DNA of 64,000 bases from assembly GCA_024449915.1 (NCBI GenBank), contig JAMZAV010001050.1, positions 213,497-277,496 on the forward strand, read 5' to 3'. Under the pieces are notes generated by a model. It worked only from the letters and a program-made list of their open reading frames with translations, was not told the origin of the DNA and ran no database searches. Below are positions 11,430 to 23,696 of this stretch, piece after piece. Within the stretch, counting starts at the first letter, position 1; each line of letters opens with the position of its first letter. A program made the translations under genes and the position numbers. The stretch is from Sweltsa coloradensis. Taxonomy: Eukaryota; Arthropoda; Insecta; Plecoptera; Chloroperlidae.

Positions 11430-11890
11430 GTTTTTTTTTTTTGTATCGTCAACCTTTCTCTCCACTTGTTTACCAGGATAAAACTAGCTTCAGCACGTGA
11501 TAGTGTTGTCTCTCCAACCCAACCTGGTCCAAGTGTTCGCCAGTCCTAGGCATCGTCAAGTAAACATCTATTCACCAGAACTTACCTCTCAACAGCATAT
11601 GCTAAACAATGTTAATTGTAGGTATCGTTAAGTAAACATCTATTCAAGAACTTACCTCTCAACAGCATGCTGAACAATGTTTCTTTCAGTCATCCCATGT
11701 GCCTAACCACTTCTCGGAGAGAATAATATTCCCAGTTGTTTGATTTTAAGTTGATAGCCAAGGCAATACTGTAGCTAACATTGAAGAAAGTGTGCCAACA
11801 TTACAATGAGAATATTGCCTGGCTTTTTTCCAGCTTACGGCTACCAGAATTAAATAATCAATACCATATATCTAATAGAATAGTGATACA

Positions 11891-12558
11891 TAGAGTTAAT
11901 GAAAAATGGTGATATAAAAACGCACATTTCGTTTTTAAAAAACCCAAATTTCGCGTTTTTCGCGATTTCCCTTAAGTTAGGGATGACAAAAAAACAAAAA
12001 ACAAAAAAAAAAAAAAAAAAAAACGGAGCCCCTTAAGTTAGGGATGACATCGATTACAAAAAGTTAGAATCGATCATTGTGACCTAAAAATCGATTCAGA
12101 GTCGATTACCAACAAAAAATAAATATTTGTATGCACTGTTATTTTGGTGGACTATTTCCGCGGAGCCATATACGCGCCGTTATTTCCGCGGTCTATTTCC
12201 GTGAAGCCCGTGACGCGCGCGTTGCATTGACTGTTTGATGACTGTACCGCCTACCGCACGCGTAATATTCAGTCTGGACCGGCACCTCCACCAAAACTGG
12301 ACCGGCACCTCCACCATCCCTTACATTTTGCACTCTAAACGGTTCAATTTCGCGAGTTAATTCGCGTTTTGACCAGTTTCATACAATTTCGTTCGTTATT
12401 TCGCGCTATACACGAGATTTCGCGAATTTCGCGATTTCAAAATGTGTTTTTTCCATCTCTAAATGATGTAATTCGTCGACAATATTACATTTTAGGCACT
12501 AAAAAGGACATTTAAAAAAATTCGCGAATTTTGTTATCACCATTTTTCACTACCTCTA
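11891..12558. repeat. hAT-type MITE with 8-bp target duplication
   Basis: The inverted ends are TAGAGTTAATGAAAAATGGT and the complement of the sequence before 12558, with target duplication GTGATACA at 11883-11890 and 12559-12566. The interior holds ttcgcg-rich stretches, a poly-A run and a second TAGGGATGACA-type end (from 12038), suggesting nested insertion. Confidence 0.75.
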
Positions 12559-12624
12559 GTGATACAATATTCCCCCGTGATACCAATATATTTACTCTCA
12601 ATTGTTTGTTAGCCTTGTGTAATT

Positions 12625-13790
12625 GAATCGCTAGTTTCAGAAAGGGCCTAAGTCCACTTTTGGCCAAAAATGTGGTTGGTACATTTTTTAATCTGTGAAA
12701 ATAGACACATCTTTTAGTGTTGAAAGGGCACTTGTCCACATACTCTCTCCATATTTTTAAGGCTGTTAAAATATTGGTTAGTTTGAGAAAAGGGCCCAAG
12801 TCCAGGACATAGGCCCTTTCTCAACCTTACACATACATTCAGTGAGGTATTATTTATTATTTGCAAGGCTGTAGACTGTGGTTTTATTTACCTACGGAAC
12901 CATGGCTGATGAATGAATGTATTGATTGAATGAATGAAGACGAAGGTAATTACCCTGTAACACCACAAAAAAGAAAAGTAGGAGTGCGTTCCTCTGAAGA
13001 ATATCAACAAAATGTGATAAAGAAAGCTAGAGTGAAGGGATTGGCCTAAACAAGCTATAGCGGTAAAGCAATACCCGCACGAAAAATAAAAAAATACAAA
13101 AAAAATGTCACTTCAGTTGAAACTTCACGGAAAGAGGTCCCAAAAAGTCAGAAAGTTATGTTTAATGTATCCAAGTTTCACTACTTTGAACATTCTGCAG
13201 AAAAGCCAGGTGTTGTCACCGCTGCGCCATTCATTGGAGGATGTATCTCACATAATTTTGTTCTTCGTGTCCCTGGACAACGCAAGCCATCAATGCCCGA
13301 TAAGAAAGCGTATATCAGCATGAAAGTGCCAATAAACATTAACAAAATTCAGGATCTTCGCAAAGTGGCGAGTTACATTCCAGAAGAATGGAAAACCTTC
13401 TACGAAGAGATCTACAAATGGCCGACAAATGCTAACCAAGTTGAAGATGACTAAATCAAGAGTGAGTTAATGTAAAAAAATAATGTAAAATTGATAATGA
13501 TTAAAATAAACAGTAAAATAATCAATGAACATGGTAGTATTTTGTATTGGTATTTTGGTAAGTTTCAGAAAGGGCCTATGTCCATGACCTTAGATAGGTC
13601 AAAAGTACCACTTGGAAATATTTTATGTCAACCACATTTTTGTCAAAGAACTTAGTGGTTAGGGTCTTTCTGCCAACACATAAGTCTGACACTGATTTTA
13701 ATTAGATATTGATTGAAACAGTTTTTATTGATTATCTCAGAACTATGTTTTATGGACTTAGGCCCTTTCTGAAACTAGCGATTCAATTAA
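12625..13790. mobile_element. DNA transposon with decayed transposase
   Basis: Inverted ends include gaatcgctagtttcag and cagaaagggcctaagtcc at left and their complements at right (13745-13790). Related internal copies of agaaagggcct lie at 12784-12822 and 13563-13580, so subterminal repeats are present. The enclosed frame 13158-13454 (+) encodes KVPININKIQDLRKVASYIP and EEWKTFYEEIYKWP, resembling the C-terminal tail of invertebrate DDE-type transposase-like proteins. The rest of the transposase is missing. Confidence 0.6.
13158..13454 (+). pseudogene. Transposase-like C-terminal fragment
   Basis: Open frame of about 98 codons inside the 12625-13790 element, with FIGGCISHNFVLRVPGQRKP, a 'VPIxxxKxxDLxxLxxYIPxxxxxFY' pattern near the end and an acidic C-terminus. 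The pattern is my recollection of transposase-associated ORFs, not a database match. The frame upstream is closed. Confidence 0.4.
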
Positions 13791-13889
13791 TTGTAGGTCG
13801 CACATAGAATTATATAAAACTGGGGTGCAACCTACATCCGCATACAAAGCTTTTAACCTCCAACCCGGCACCTTCCAGCCGGGGAGTTA

Positions 13890-14445
13890 AAGATCCGGCG
13901 TATAAGGTGGTGGTTAGACCTGTCCTGGAGTATGGGGCGGCGGCATGGGATCCGTATAAGCTGGGGGAGGTAGAGAAGGTTCAATGTAGGGCGGCAAGAA
14001 GGGTTACGGGGAATGTTAGGCGGTGCCGGTGGGAAGAGGATGATAAGGGGAATGTAGAGAGATGGTATATGACAGTGTCACTGCAATGTTAGGAGAGTTG
14101 GGGTGGGAGTCATTAGAGGGAAGAAGAAGGGAGGTTAGGTTGTGCAATATGTACAGGGCGGCTAGGGGAAGTAGGGGGTGGGGGGACATCCATAATCAAT
14201 AGGCTACAGGAGGGGCTTTACAGGGGAAGGGGGGATCATACATGGAAGTTCCAGCGTCAAGTAGTAAGGACGGATCTGGGTCGGTATGGTTTCATGGAAA
14301 GGACTGTTAGGGAATGGAATGACTTGTCAGGGGATATTGTAGGTTGTGGGTCTTTAAGGGAATTTAGATCGTTTTTAGGGGAGGACAGTTATTAGGTCTG
14401 GGGAGAGTGAGTGGTTGCCACCGGGCGGAAGGGCCCATTTGTAAC
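13890..14445 (+). mobile_element. Non-LTR retrotransposon 3' end, copy 2
   Basis: It encodes VVRPVLEYGAAAWDPYK and [15 protein letters not shown], the 'vRPxLEYaxxxWdPy ... vQrrAaR' blocks of reverse-transcriptase C-termini, then the WNDL block in a shifted frame. The 3' end (gggcggaagggcccat) matches copy 1 at 9620-10125. Confidence 0.8.
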
Positions 14446-14498
14446 CGTTAAGAAATGTTATGTTCACCATTGCAGCATCTTTGATTGTGATTGAGCGT

Positions 14499-15860
14499 TA
14501 ATAATAACTAGGAAACGCTCAGTTGGACGCGTTGATAAGCGAGCACGTGCTATAGCTAGACCCACTTTGCACATTTTTTGTAAATTTTAAAATTTGCGAC
14601 GTTTGCTGTCCACGGGGCCATGTTTCCAATATTATTTATTATTGCCAAGGTATTTGGGTAAACCCGTGGGTTAACCTTTACTTTGTGGATAAAATCCACC
14701 GCCATCTAGAAGACCTTGACATCGTTTCCTTGGGAAAACTATTTTAACTCTTTAGTTACAAATAATACACTGCTTCCTCGATAGTATTTTGATAACTTCT
14801 AGGTGGCACTGCATAGTGTGAATTTTCGTTGCCATGGTAACGATACTTTTGTTATTATGTAATTTCCATCTACACTACTTATCGGATCAAAATCAAATTA
14901 ACATATTCGTGACCGGACGGACATTCTAAATAATATGGCCACCTCAGATTTTGTCGCCGTTAAGTTTGAAAAAAAAAACTTTCGATTAACTTTAATGTAA
15001 CTTTGTAACTTTTTGGACGATTTTGCCACAAAACTAATGGCATTCAATCGAGAACGAAGCTTGCGGATGGTCAAAATTTCAACTCGATACGAGCCTCCAT
15101 TCGACCGCTATCATGAGCCAAAAAAGCTGCACGACTTTCCGTTGCCATGGTAACCGTACTTTGTTATAATGTAATTTCCATCTACACTACTTATCAGAGC
15201 AAAATAAAATTAACATATTCGTGACCGGATGGACATTCTAAATGATTTGGCCATCTCAGATTTTGTCGCCGTGAAGTTTGAAAAATAAACTTTCGATTAA
15301 CTTTAATGTAACTTTTTAACTTTTTGAACGATTTTGCCACAAAACTAATGGCATTCAATCGAGAACAAAGCTTGCGGATGGTGAAAATTTCAACTCGATC
15401 CGAGCCTCCGTTCGACCGCTATCATGAGCCAAAAAAGCTGCACGACTTTCCGTTGCCATGGTAACCGTACTTTGTTATAATGTAATTTCCATCTACACTA
15501 CTTATCGGATCAAAATAAAATTAACATATTCGTGACCGGACAGACATTCTAAATGATTTGGCCATCTCAGATTTTGTCGCCGTGAAGTTTGAAAAAAAAA
15601 CTTTCGATTAACTTTAATGTAACTTTTTAACTTTTTGAACGATTTTGCCACAAAACTAATGGCATTCAATCGAGAACAAAGCTTGCGGATGGTGAAAATT
15701 TCAACTCGATCCGAGCCTCCGTTCGAACGTTATCGCGAGACATACAAACAAAAAAACAAACAAACAAACAAAAAAAAAAAAAAAAAAAAAACAAAACCAG
15801 TGACTAATTTTTCCGGCAGAGTCAAATGGAAACGCTCGCTTCGCTCGCTTAATAACTAGG
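14499..15860. repeat. Tandem-repeat element, three units of about 311 bp
   Basis: Units begin at the gttgccatggtaac word at about 14828, 15141 and 15452. Each includes ttcgtgaccgga, cagattttgtcgccgt and aaaactaatggcattcaatc. Element ends share taataactagg and gaaacgctc (14505-14525; 15828-15858). A (CAAA)n plus poly-A run lies at 15747-15791. Noncoding. Confidence 0.7.
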
Positions 15861-15997
15861 TAAGGTATAAAGAATGCAAACAAGAAACAACATCTTATCT
15901 TCTATCTTTTGAAGAGGAAAATGACAACAATTGATTTAGGTTCAATTTTTCTTTGTGCATTTTAGCTTGTAGCCTTGTAGTGCTCTGCACACCTTGC

Positions 15998-16003
15998 TTT
16001 ATT
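15998..16003 (-). terminator. Candidate polyadenylation signal of ligase A
   Basis: AATAAA on the - strand, about 390 nt after the ligase A stop codon. It sits upstream of the 14499-15860 repeat block. Other A-rich hexamers exist nearby, so this is only a plausible site. Confidence 0.3.
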
Positions 16004-16389
16004 TAATATTAATTTCTTAGGATTACATCGGCATCAGGCATTCATATGATTATGATAACTTAATGTACATACACAATTGCACATATGTAGGGTAACTTTC
16101 ACTTATTAGTCTGTGCCAGAATCTACTGAGGGTGCTAGGCCTCTTCCCTTCTGTGCTGGTAGCAGTCTTAACGCAAGGTTCTTGGCTGAGCGTGCGTCGT
16201 GGATTGGTGCGTAGTCCTACCAACTGGAGGAATATGATAGCCAAGTTTAAGGGAATATGTGTAGGGGGCCTACACAAATCAAACATTGTACAATTAATAA
16301 TTATTCAATATTGTATAAAATATTTTTATGTTAAAAAAATACTTTTCTATTTGTAACATGTTTTTGTATCAACTACAGTAGGATGGTGA

Positions 16390-16505
16390 TCACATGTTGT
16401 ACATGTCCTTAAGAACTCGTCGGAGTATCTTGCCGTTCCCAGTCTTTGGTATTTCTTCAACAAACTTCACTCCCCCGTAAAGTCTCTTGTGGGGGGAAAC
16501 TTCCG
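16390..16505 (-). CDS. Ligase A last exon (catalytic Lys, no PTS1)
   Basis: Acceptor CTTTCAG. It encodes [28 protein letters not shown] and ends VLKDMYNM then TGA (16392-16390). The Lys in GNGK is the adenylation residue of the family. The C-terminal tripeptide YNM is not a peroxisomal signal, unlike AKL of paralogue B. Confidence 0.93.
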
Positions 16506-19500
16506 CTGAAAGAAGAACATCAACCTTGTCACATGGCTAGACCAGTATAACTTCAAGCGGGTCAGACTTGTGCGTGTACAACCAGATTATTAACTTTCTC
16601 AAACCAATAACAATAAATTGCTCAAAGAAATAAAACTTACTGTACACTCTACAGTAGTAAGACCATAGGCCTATCCCTAAAACTCCCATGTGTTTTCAAA
16701 CTAGTAGCTCTATCCTTCCGCCACTTTGAAAGATACAACAACGCATCACTGTGATTCGTTGACATCAATGTAAGAATCACAAGTGTTTCACCTCAATATA
16801 CCTCTGTCAAGCAGGCGACAGACAATAAATGACCGAAATGTTGCCGTTATTGAATAGGGGCCCTGAGGAGCTAATTTTATTAAATCTACTATTTAAACCA
16901 GATTATGATATTGATTCACATCAACAGCATGGGTGTCGAAATTGTTGAATTATTGTTGTCATAATTTTAATAATGCTTGTTTAAAATCCTATCCGATTTA
17001 AATTGCTGCTTGCAGAAAGATACACACTTTCCAAGGTGTTCACACCCAACAATAGATAGATGGAGTGATGATTATTGATTACAGTTGCAATTATTCCTCC
17101 TAGTTAATTTAAATATCATAGCTTCAAAAGCAAGTTCAGATTTTAATTAATCTTAAAATTTCCCCCAATAAGATTAAAGTTAGTGGTGCGCACCTGCTAG
17201 AAAGTCTTGTATCTGTGTGGCGGTGACTTCTACGCCCGCCTGCCTGACGACCAGGGCCTGCGGCAGTTCCCCCAGTAGGTCGTGGGAGATCCCGATGACG
17301 GCCACGTCCTTGACCCCTGCGTGCGTAATGAGGATTGACTCCAGCTCGCTGGGAGACACCTGAAGACAGATGTCACACACTTAGCTCTACGTTGGCCACT
17401 CACTCGACTGCCGTCACGCTAACTAAGATGAAATCCTACTCTGCTCAGTCTTGAACCGGCTGTTTTAGACGGAAAGAGTAACTTTTACAACTATACCTAG
17501 TCTTTCCAAACTACAAAGTGATTTCTTGTTATATCAGGTGGGTGGTTGCTACTTGAAAACAGCTAAGCTATATAGGCCTACACAAACAAAACTCACTCCA
17601 CCTGTGACGGACACACACGCATGTTACGTTCAATGTACTTGTGCCTGTGATCTTCCAGCCGTCTCACCTGGTGTCCCTGGTACTTGATGAGCTCCTTCAG
17701 CCGATCAACAACGAAGAAGTAGCCGTCCTGGTCGTAGTAGCCGAGGTCGCCCGAGTGCAGCCAGCCGTCGGGGTCGATCATCTCTCGCGAGGCCTCGTCG
17801 TTGCCCTTGTAGCCCGACATGAGGAGCGGTCCGCGAAACCACAGCTCTCCCTCGCAGTCGACTCCCTGTCGCTGGCCATTCTGCTGGCTCACCACCTGAT
17901 ACGGTACACCGCCACTGTATCTACCTTCTTGTTTCACCTTCAATGTTAATTATGTATCAATTAAGTCACAAGGACTAACAAAAATTACTAATAAATATTA
18001 TGTAAATAGATTCTCATCAAGCCACGTACAACTTGCAATGTAGTTGAAAGTTTTGGATGAATTAGACAAATCTGTAACAGTTCAGCATTGAGTGCAACTT
18101 GATAACTTATGCAATTGTAATTTAAAAAGTTAATCAAATCAAAATAAAATTTCTTTGAACAAATGAACGTTTAATAATTTGTGGCTTAAATTAAATGCCC
18201 GCTTTGTGATTTCCTCCCGACAAAGAGAAACTGCTATGTCCCAGTGAAGTTTCCTGCCCCATCGGTGAGCGTGCAGTTGCACTGGTCTTTATTTCAATGT
18301 ACAATACCTCAACCGGGGAAACATTTACAAATGAATGTGATATATAGGCTAGTATTTTCAAAAGGGTTAAAACGTTTAAAACACATTAATTAGGGTTGCT
18401 TCAATGCTTATATTGGACGTCCCTATTTGCTTGGGAGAAGTAAATTGAACAAACAATTGTACTGATGAATTAATTAAAAGTAGTAAAATATTAATATCGA
18501 CTAATTGATAAGTGTAAGCTTCCCTACCACGCATTCCATGCCGGGCGTGAGTGTTCCGGGCGAGCCCAGCTTGTCCGGCCTACACTCTCCGTTGAACATG
18601 GTGAAGGTCGTCTCCGTCATCCCGTACGAGTGGTGCAGCGTCGCGCGGCCCAGGAGTCTCGTCATCCTCTCCTGTAGCTTCCCGCTCACGGGAGCAGCGC
18701 CCGTCCAGATGTGACGCACCGAGCTGAGCTCGCCGAAGGTCGGGGTTCGGTGCTTGGATAGCAATGCCAGGAGCGACGGTACCAGGTACAGGTTGCTCAC
18801 CTGTAACAAGATACATACGCGTTTCATTTCCCTCAATCTCACACAAATCACATGGAAAAAGTAGTTTATTTCCTAGACTCCCTGATAGAAGCAAATTAAC
18901 TAATAACAAGTGAGATTATCCTGCAGATGATAATAGTTACTTATTTACCATGAAGCAAAATTCTTATGCAACTACAAATACTAATTACAATTTCATACAT
19001 CTTTCAGTAATAAACAGAACTTCTTTTGGAAAATCAATTTACCGTATTTACTCGATTGTAGGTCGCACAAGGAATTGAAAATTGAAAGGTCTAAAAGTGG
19101 GGTGCGACTAACAATCGCATGCAAACATTTTGAAAAAAAAAATCGGCGGTTTTCAATAGATAATGATGTTCCCAAACGAAAACTTCATGTACACTAAGAC
19201 GTGCGGGGTCAGCTAATCACAGAACAATTACCACTTGACGCAAATACTCTCGTAACTGTAGACGTAGGAATTCGGAAAATGTGTTTTGAACGGTCTGTAG
19301 TACGAGCGAAAACAACTTGCCGGCCGGCTGCAGCGTCCGACAAAGGAGATGCGCGGGCGCCACGTGACTGGGCGGGCCGGCCAGCCGGCAAGTTGTATTC
19401 GCTCGTACTACAGACCGTTCAAAACACATTTTCCGAATTCAAACGTCGGGCGGAAAAGTTCTTGGAAGTAACCACACTATTTCACACGTAAATTGACTGT

Positions 19501-22500
19501 AAAGGCATAGATATTCTTTCGAATTACGAAAAAAAGAGAATTTAGAATAAACAGAATCTAATAGACCTACACTGTTAAACCCTATACTGATCTTCGGGAC
19601 CGATGTTTTTGTTCGAAATACAACATTTTTTGAAGTATCTGAGTTTGAATTAGCAAAGGTTTTACTGTAGTCCTACCACTGAACAAGACTTACCAACTGC
19701 ATAATATTTTGGCAGCATCCTAGAACTTCTTTGGACCCAAGGCTGATGGGATGTTGATGTTGAGGGGTTACTTAACTTGTCCTTTTTTATTTTACAGTGT
19801 AAATAATTACAGGGCATGTCTACCTGCATATTATAATAGTGCGACCTACATTCGCATGCAAACCAGCTTTTCAATTTTAGACATCTCAAAACTGGGGTGC
19901 GACTTACATTCGCGTGCGACTTACATTCGAGTAAATACGGTAATTTCCCTTTTAATCAATAATTTTGGCTATCAACCACCTCTAGTTATGATTTACTGTT
20001 TTTAAATTGCCCATTTGTTTTTCATGGGCTCTTATTATAAAGTAAATATTTCAACAACTCGGTCAACTAACAACAACAGTCCAATTATTATTCTCGCAAC
20101 TGTGGGATCACAAATATAGACTTCTTTAGGATCGCTTGAGTAGTGTGATGATAGGGAAGAAAGTGGGAGTTGAGAGCCTAAAGTTCTAGACGGGGAACGA
20201 TGGACTGAGATGCTATGGACACATATTGCAGTAGAGGAGGGGAGTGGGGAGCAAGTACAGCAGGTGCGGAGGAGAGAGAAGGATGGTGAGAGGACAGGAG
20301 AATGAGCTTGGCAGTTCGGCGCTGATTCGGTGATGCCCAAGATCAATGGTGGATACACCCCTTTACCAAACTAAATAATTAATATTTAATACAACCCAGA
20401 AATTACAAAATCCATACCCCGATCGCGATAAACGATTAAAATACTAACAATTCCACTTACGGGAGTGTTTCCGGACTATCCAAATCGAGAAACTAAATAA
20501 TGTTGGAACAAAGTGTAGCAATACAATATATTATAGCCATTGTTTATTTTACCTTGTACTTCTGAATGGTGTCAATGAAGTGTTCAACGGCAAACTTCCT
20601 CATGACGATTACGCACGCTCCTTCGCACACGCACATGAGCATAAGAACGAGTCCATACGCGTGAGAGAACGGCATGAGACCCAATGCTATCTCGTCGCTC
20701 TTGACGTAGTTTTGCCTGGAAAGAGAATGTTTTCTCTAGTACTCGGTGACATTGGAGCCGTCCTAACAACGAGGCACATAATAAATTATAACATTGCTCC
20801 GAATTAGTCGTTGATTCTGGTGTCGCCCGCGGGTCGATCCGTGTGCAACTTGTTTGGTCGGAGTTTCCTTTATAAATAAAATACCGATTTGAAGTTGGCC
20901 ATTGTTCATTCGACAGGTTGGCTACCCACTGAAAATCAGTTATGTGACTGAATCAGTATGGGAGACCGTATGACAGAAGCGGTGCTGTTCAACAAATCAC
21001 AGTCTGCCCCTTCATTCATACATGAAATTGTTTTGTTGTGCAAATAAATAAGGCTGCGAGACGGCTAAATCACAACCCCATGCGCGAGTCGAGCGCTAGA
21101 CTGCCTACAGTCATCAGACATTCTTTTCTTTTTTGTAAACTTAGCTTATTGTTAAATTATAACACACAACACTGATGCATCTGTTTTTTAACTACAAAAC
21201 ATGTATTGAATAATGGTTATTGTTACGATATTGAATTGCGAGACAACAATACGAACAAACATGTGGCTGTTCTAAGCACAAATGTGAGGTAAGTGAACGT
21301 GATCACTCACAGCGCCCTCTCTCTGTCATACGGTCTCCCATTGACTGTAAATACCGAATTATTAATTAATTTGTTATGCCCATTTAGGTTATGTTTGACT
21401 TATTTAGTTACTCATTCACTCTTTGGGATGATGGATGGAGGTACCTCCGATAGCTGAGGATGGATAAAACGTGGTTGGGTCAGGCCAACCAAGATTACTG
21501 CACTGCTCCCCCCAACCCGACTTAATGCTGGATACGAGATCAAGGTATATAAGTTTTCACTCTTTTCCTTATTCTTTTTTGCCATTTCTACTGACCTATC
21601 TTTATTTATTATTAGATCAATATTTATGTTTTTATTTCTAATCAATAAGTAAGTATAAAATAATTCTTATAAATAAGTTAATTAGATACTTTGTATATGT
21701 ACTGTATGTATAAACATTGTGTTTCAACAAACAACTAGTAGACAGAATTTAATTTGTTGTCTTCATAGCTCAGTTGGTAAGAGCATCTGCCCGGACAGCA
21801 AAGGTCCCGGGTTTGATCCCCGGTGGAAGCACTTTTTTATTACTGTCTATAATACCAGCATAACAATAAGAATACTTTGAAGTTTTACCTTACTTCCTCC
21901 ATTGTACGGTACTCCTAACGCCTCTACACAACAATTATATTGGAGTCACCTCAAGTCCTCTGCATTCACAATCTTACCCCGTGTGCAGAGCTGCGACCAC
22001 GGCTTTATTCGACAGCATGACGCCCTTGGGGAGTCCGGTGGAGCCGCTGGAGCTGAGAATGAGAGCCGTGAGGCGGGCAGCAGACGTGTCTAGGCTGGAC
22101 AAGGTCTTGGGTGCGCGTGGCGCGTCTGCTAGCACGGCGCACAGCGGGCGGAACTTGGGGGACAGGGGCGTGTCCTCGGGGCAACCCCACACCCACACCT
22201 CCTCCACCCGGGCATCGCGCACAAACAGGTCGGCCGGACGGGTGCCCAGCACGTGTTCGCACATCGCCACCGCGTACGAACAAATCACTATCCTCGGCTG
22301 CGACACAGAGAAGTTGTACTGGATTTCCCCTGCAACATGTTCCCATGCTAATTGACCAATAGCCTTCAATGACCTGAGTTACATCCAGTGAAAGGATAAT
22401 CAAGGAGTTAGTGGAAATTAAAATCATACCTTATTTTATACAAGTTTAATGAATATAATAATATAGAGTGGCCTATCGCTATTGGCTGAGTTAATGAAAG

Positions 22501-23664
22501 AGTGGAGAAAGGAGAAAGGATTCCAACAGCTTAGGGCCTACCTACAATAATTTTCAGATAAGCTGGTGAAATCTTTTCCCCACTCATTCACTAATTTAAG
22601 TGTAAATTTGACATGTTATAATTTCAATTTGGAAGATGATTTCTTCTTTATATTTGCATTACTTTGGTGTTTTATCTTGTGGATACTAAATATAAAACTT
22701 AATTACTATTCTCTGTACGAGTTTTGTTCAGATCGACAAAAGTCACGATACAAATTGCACCACCCATCTTTGAAAGTCTCCAGGCACCGGAAACTTGCAT
22801 TAAACAGTTACGGGACGGTAGAGATTTACCTATTTGCATCGATACCATTGCAGTGTGAAGCTAGCATACGTACGTGGTGTGTGGGCAGGGTTGTGCGATG
22901 TGAAGCTAGCATACGTACGTGGTGTGTGGGCAGGGTTGAGCGGTGTGAAGCTAGCATACGTACGTGGTGTGTGGGCAGGGTTGAGCGGATGAGAAGCTAG
23001 CATACGTACGGGGTGTGTGGGCAGGGTTGAGCGGTGTGAAGCTAGCATACGTACGTGGTGTGTGGGCTGGGTTGAGCGGTGTGAAGCTAGCATACGTACG
23101 TGGTGTGTGGGCTGGGTTGAGCGGTGTGAAGCTAGCATACGTACGTGGTGTGTGGGCAGGGTTGAGCGGTGTGAAGCTAGCATACGTACGTGGTGTGTAG
23201 GCTGGGTTGAGCGGTGTGAAGCTAGCATACGTACGTGGTGTGTGGGCAGGGTTGAGCGGTGTGAAGCTAGCATACGTACGTGGTGTGTAGGCAGGGTTGA
23301 GCGGTGTGAAGCTAGCATACGTACGTGGTGTGTGGGCAGGGTTGAGCAATGCACTGCAGGCCTTCGCCTTGAACACCCCCAGCAGTATCCACACGTACTC
23401 GATACAGTTGGTGGTGATTATAGCCACAACGTCACCGGAAGTCACCGGACTGTGGCGGTTCATAAGCGCCGAGCACAGTTGGTCACTGTTGTCGTGAAGT
23501 TGCTTGAATGTAAGAGTTGTGCCCGTCTCGGCGTCGATCTGCAATCAGTCCAGAGGAAGGAAGCGTTACAACATTTTATCTTGACACAACTCATAGTACC
23601 GGTCGGTATCTGATAGAATATTGAGGTGCAGGCTGCAACCTGAACTTTACTCTTACACATATAT

Positions 23665-23696
<32 letters not shown>

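Noticed and set aside
18580..18909. Alternative - strand frame overlapping ligase A exon 5
   Set aside because: Out of frame with the SYGMTE motif and without homology; a shadow.
21766..21837. Functional tRNA gene
   Set aside because: Anticodon stem mismatch and C at position 33; more likely a tRNA pseudogene or SINE head. Listed with reduced confidence.
22850..23350. CRISPR-like array (also considered at 34783-35042 and 36590-37005)
   Set aside because: Units are head-to-tail copies with no unique spacers, and the surroundings are clearly a eukaryotic spliced gene.
22566..23613. Long open frames on both strands across the 45-bp array (up to about 198 codons)
   Set aside because: The repeat unit lacks stops in several frames on both strands; only the - strand frame entering from ligase A exon 2 has homology support, and that ends at the first donor.
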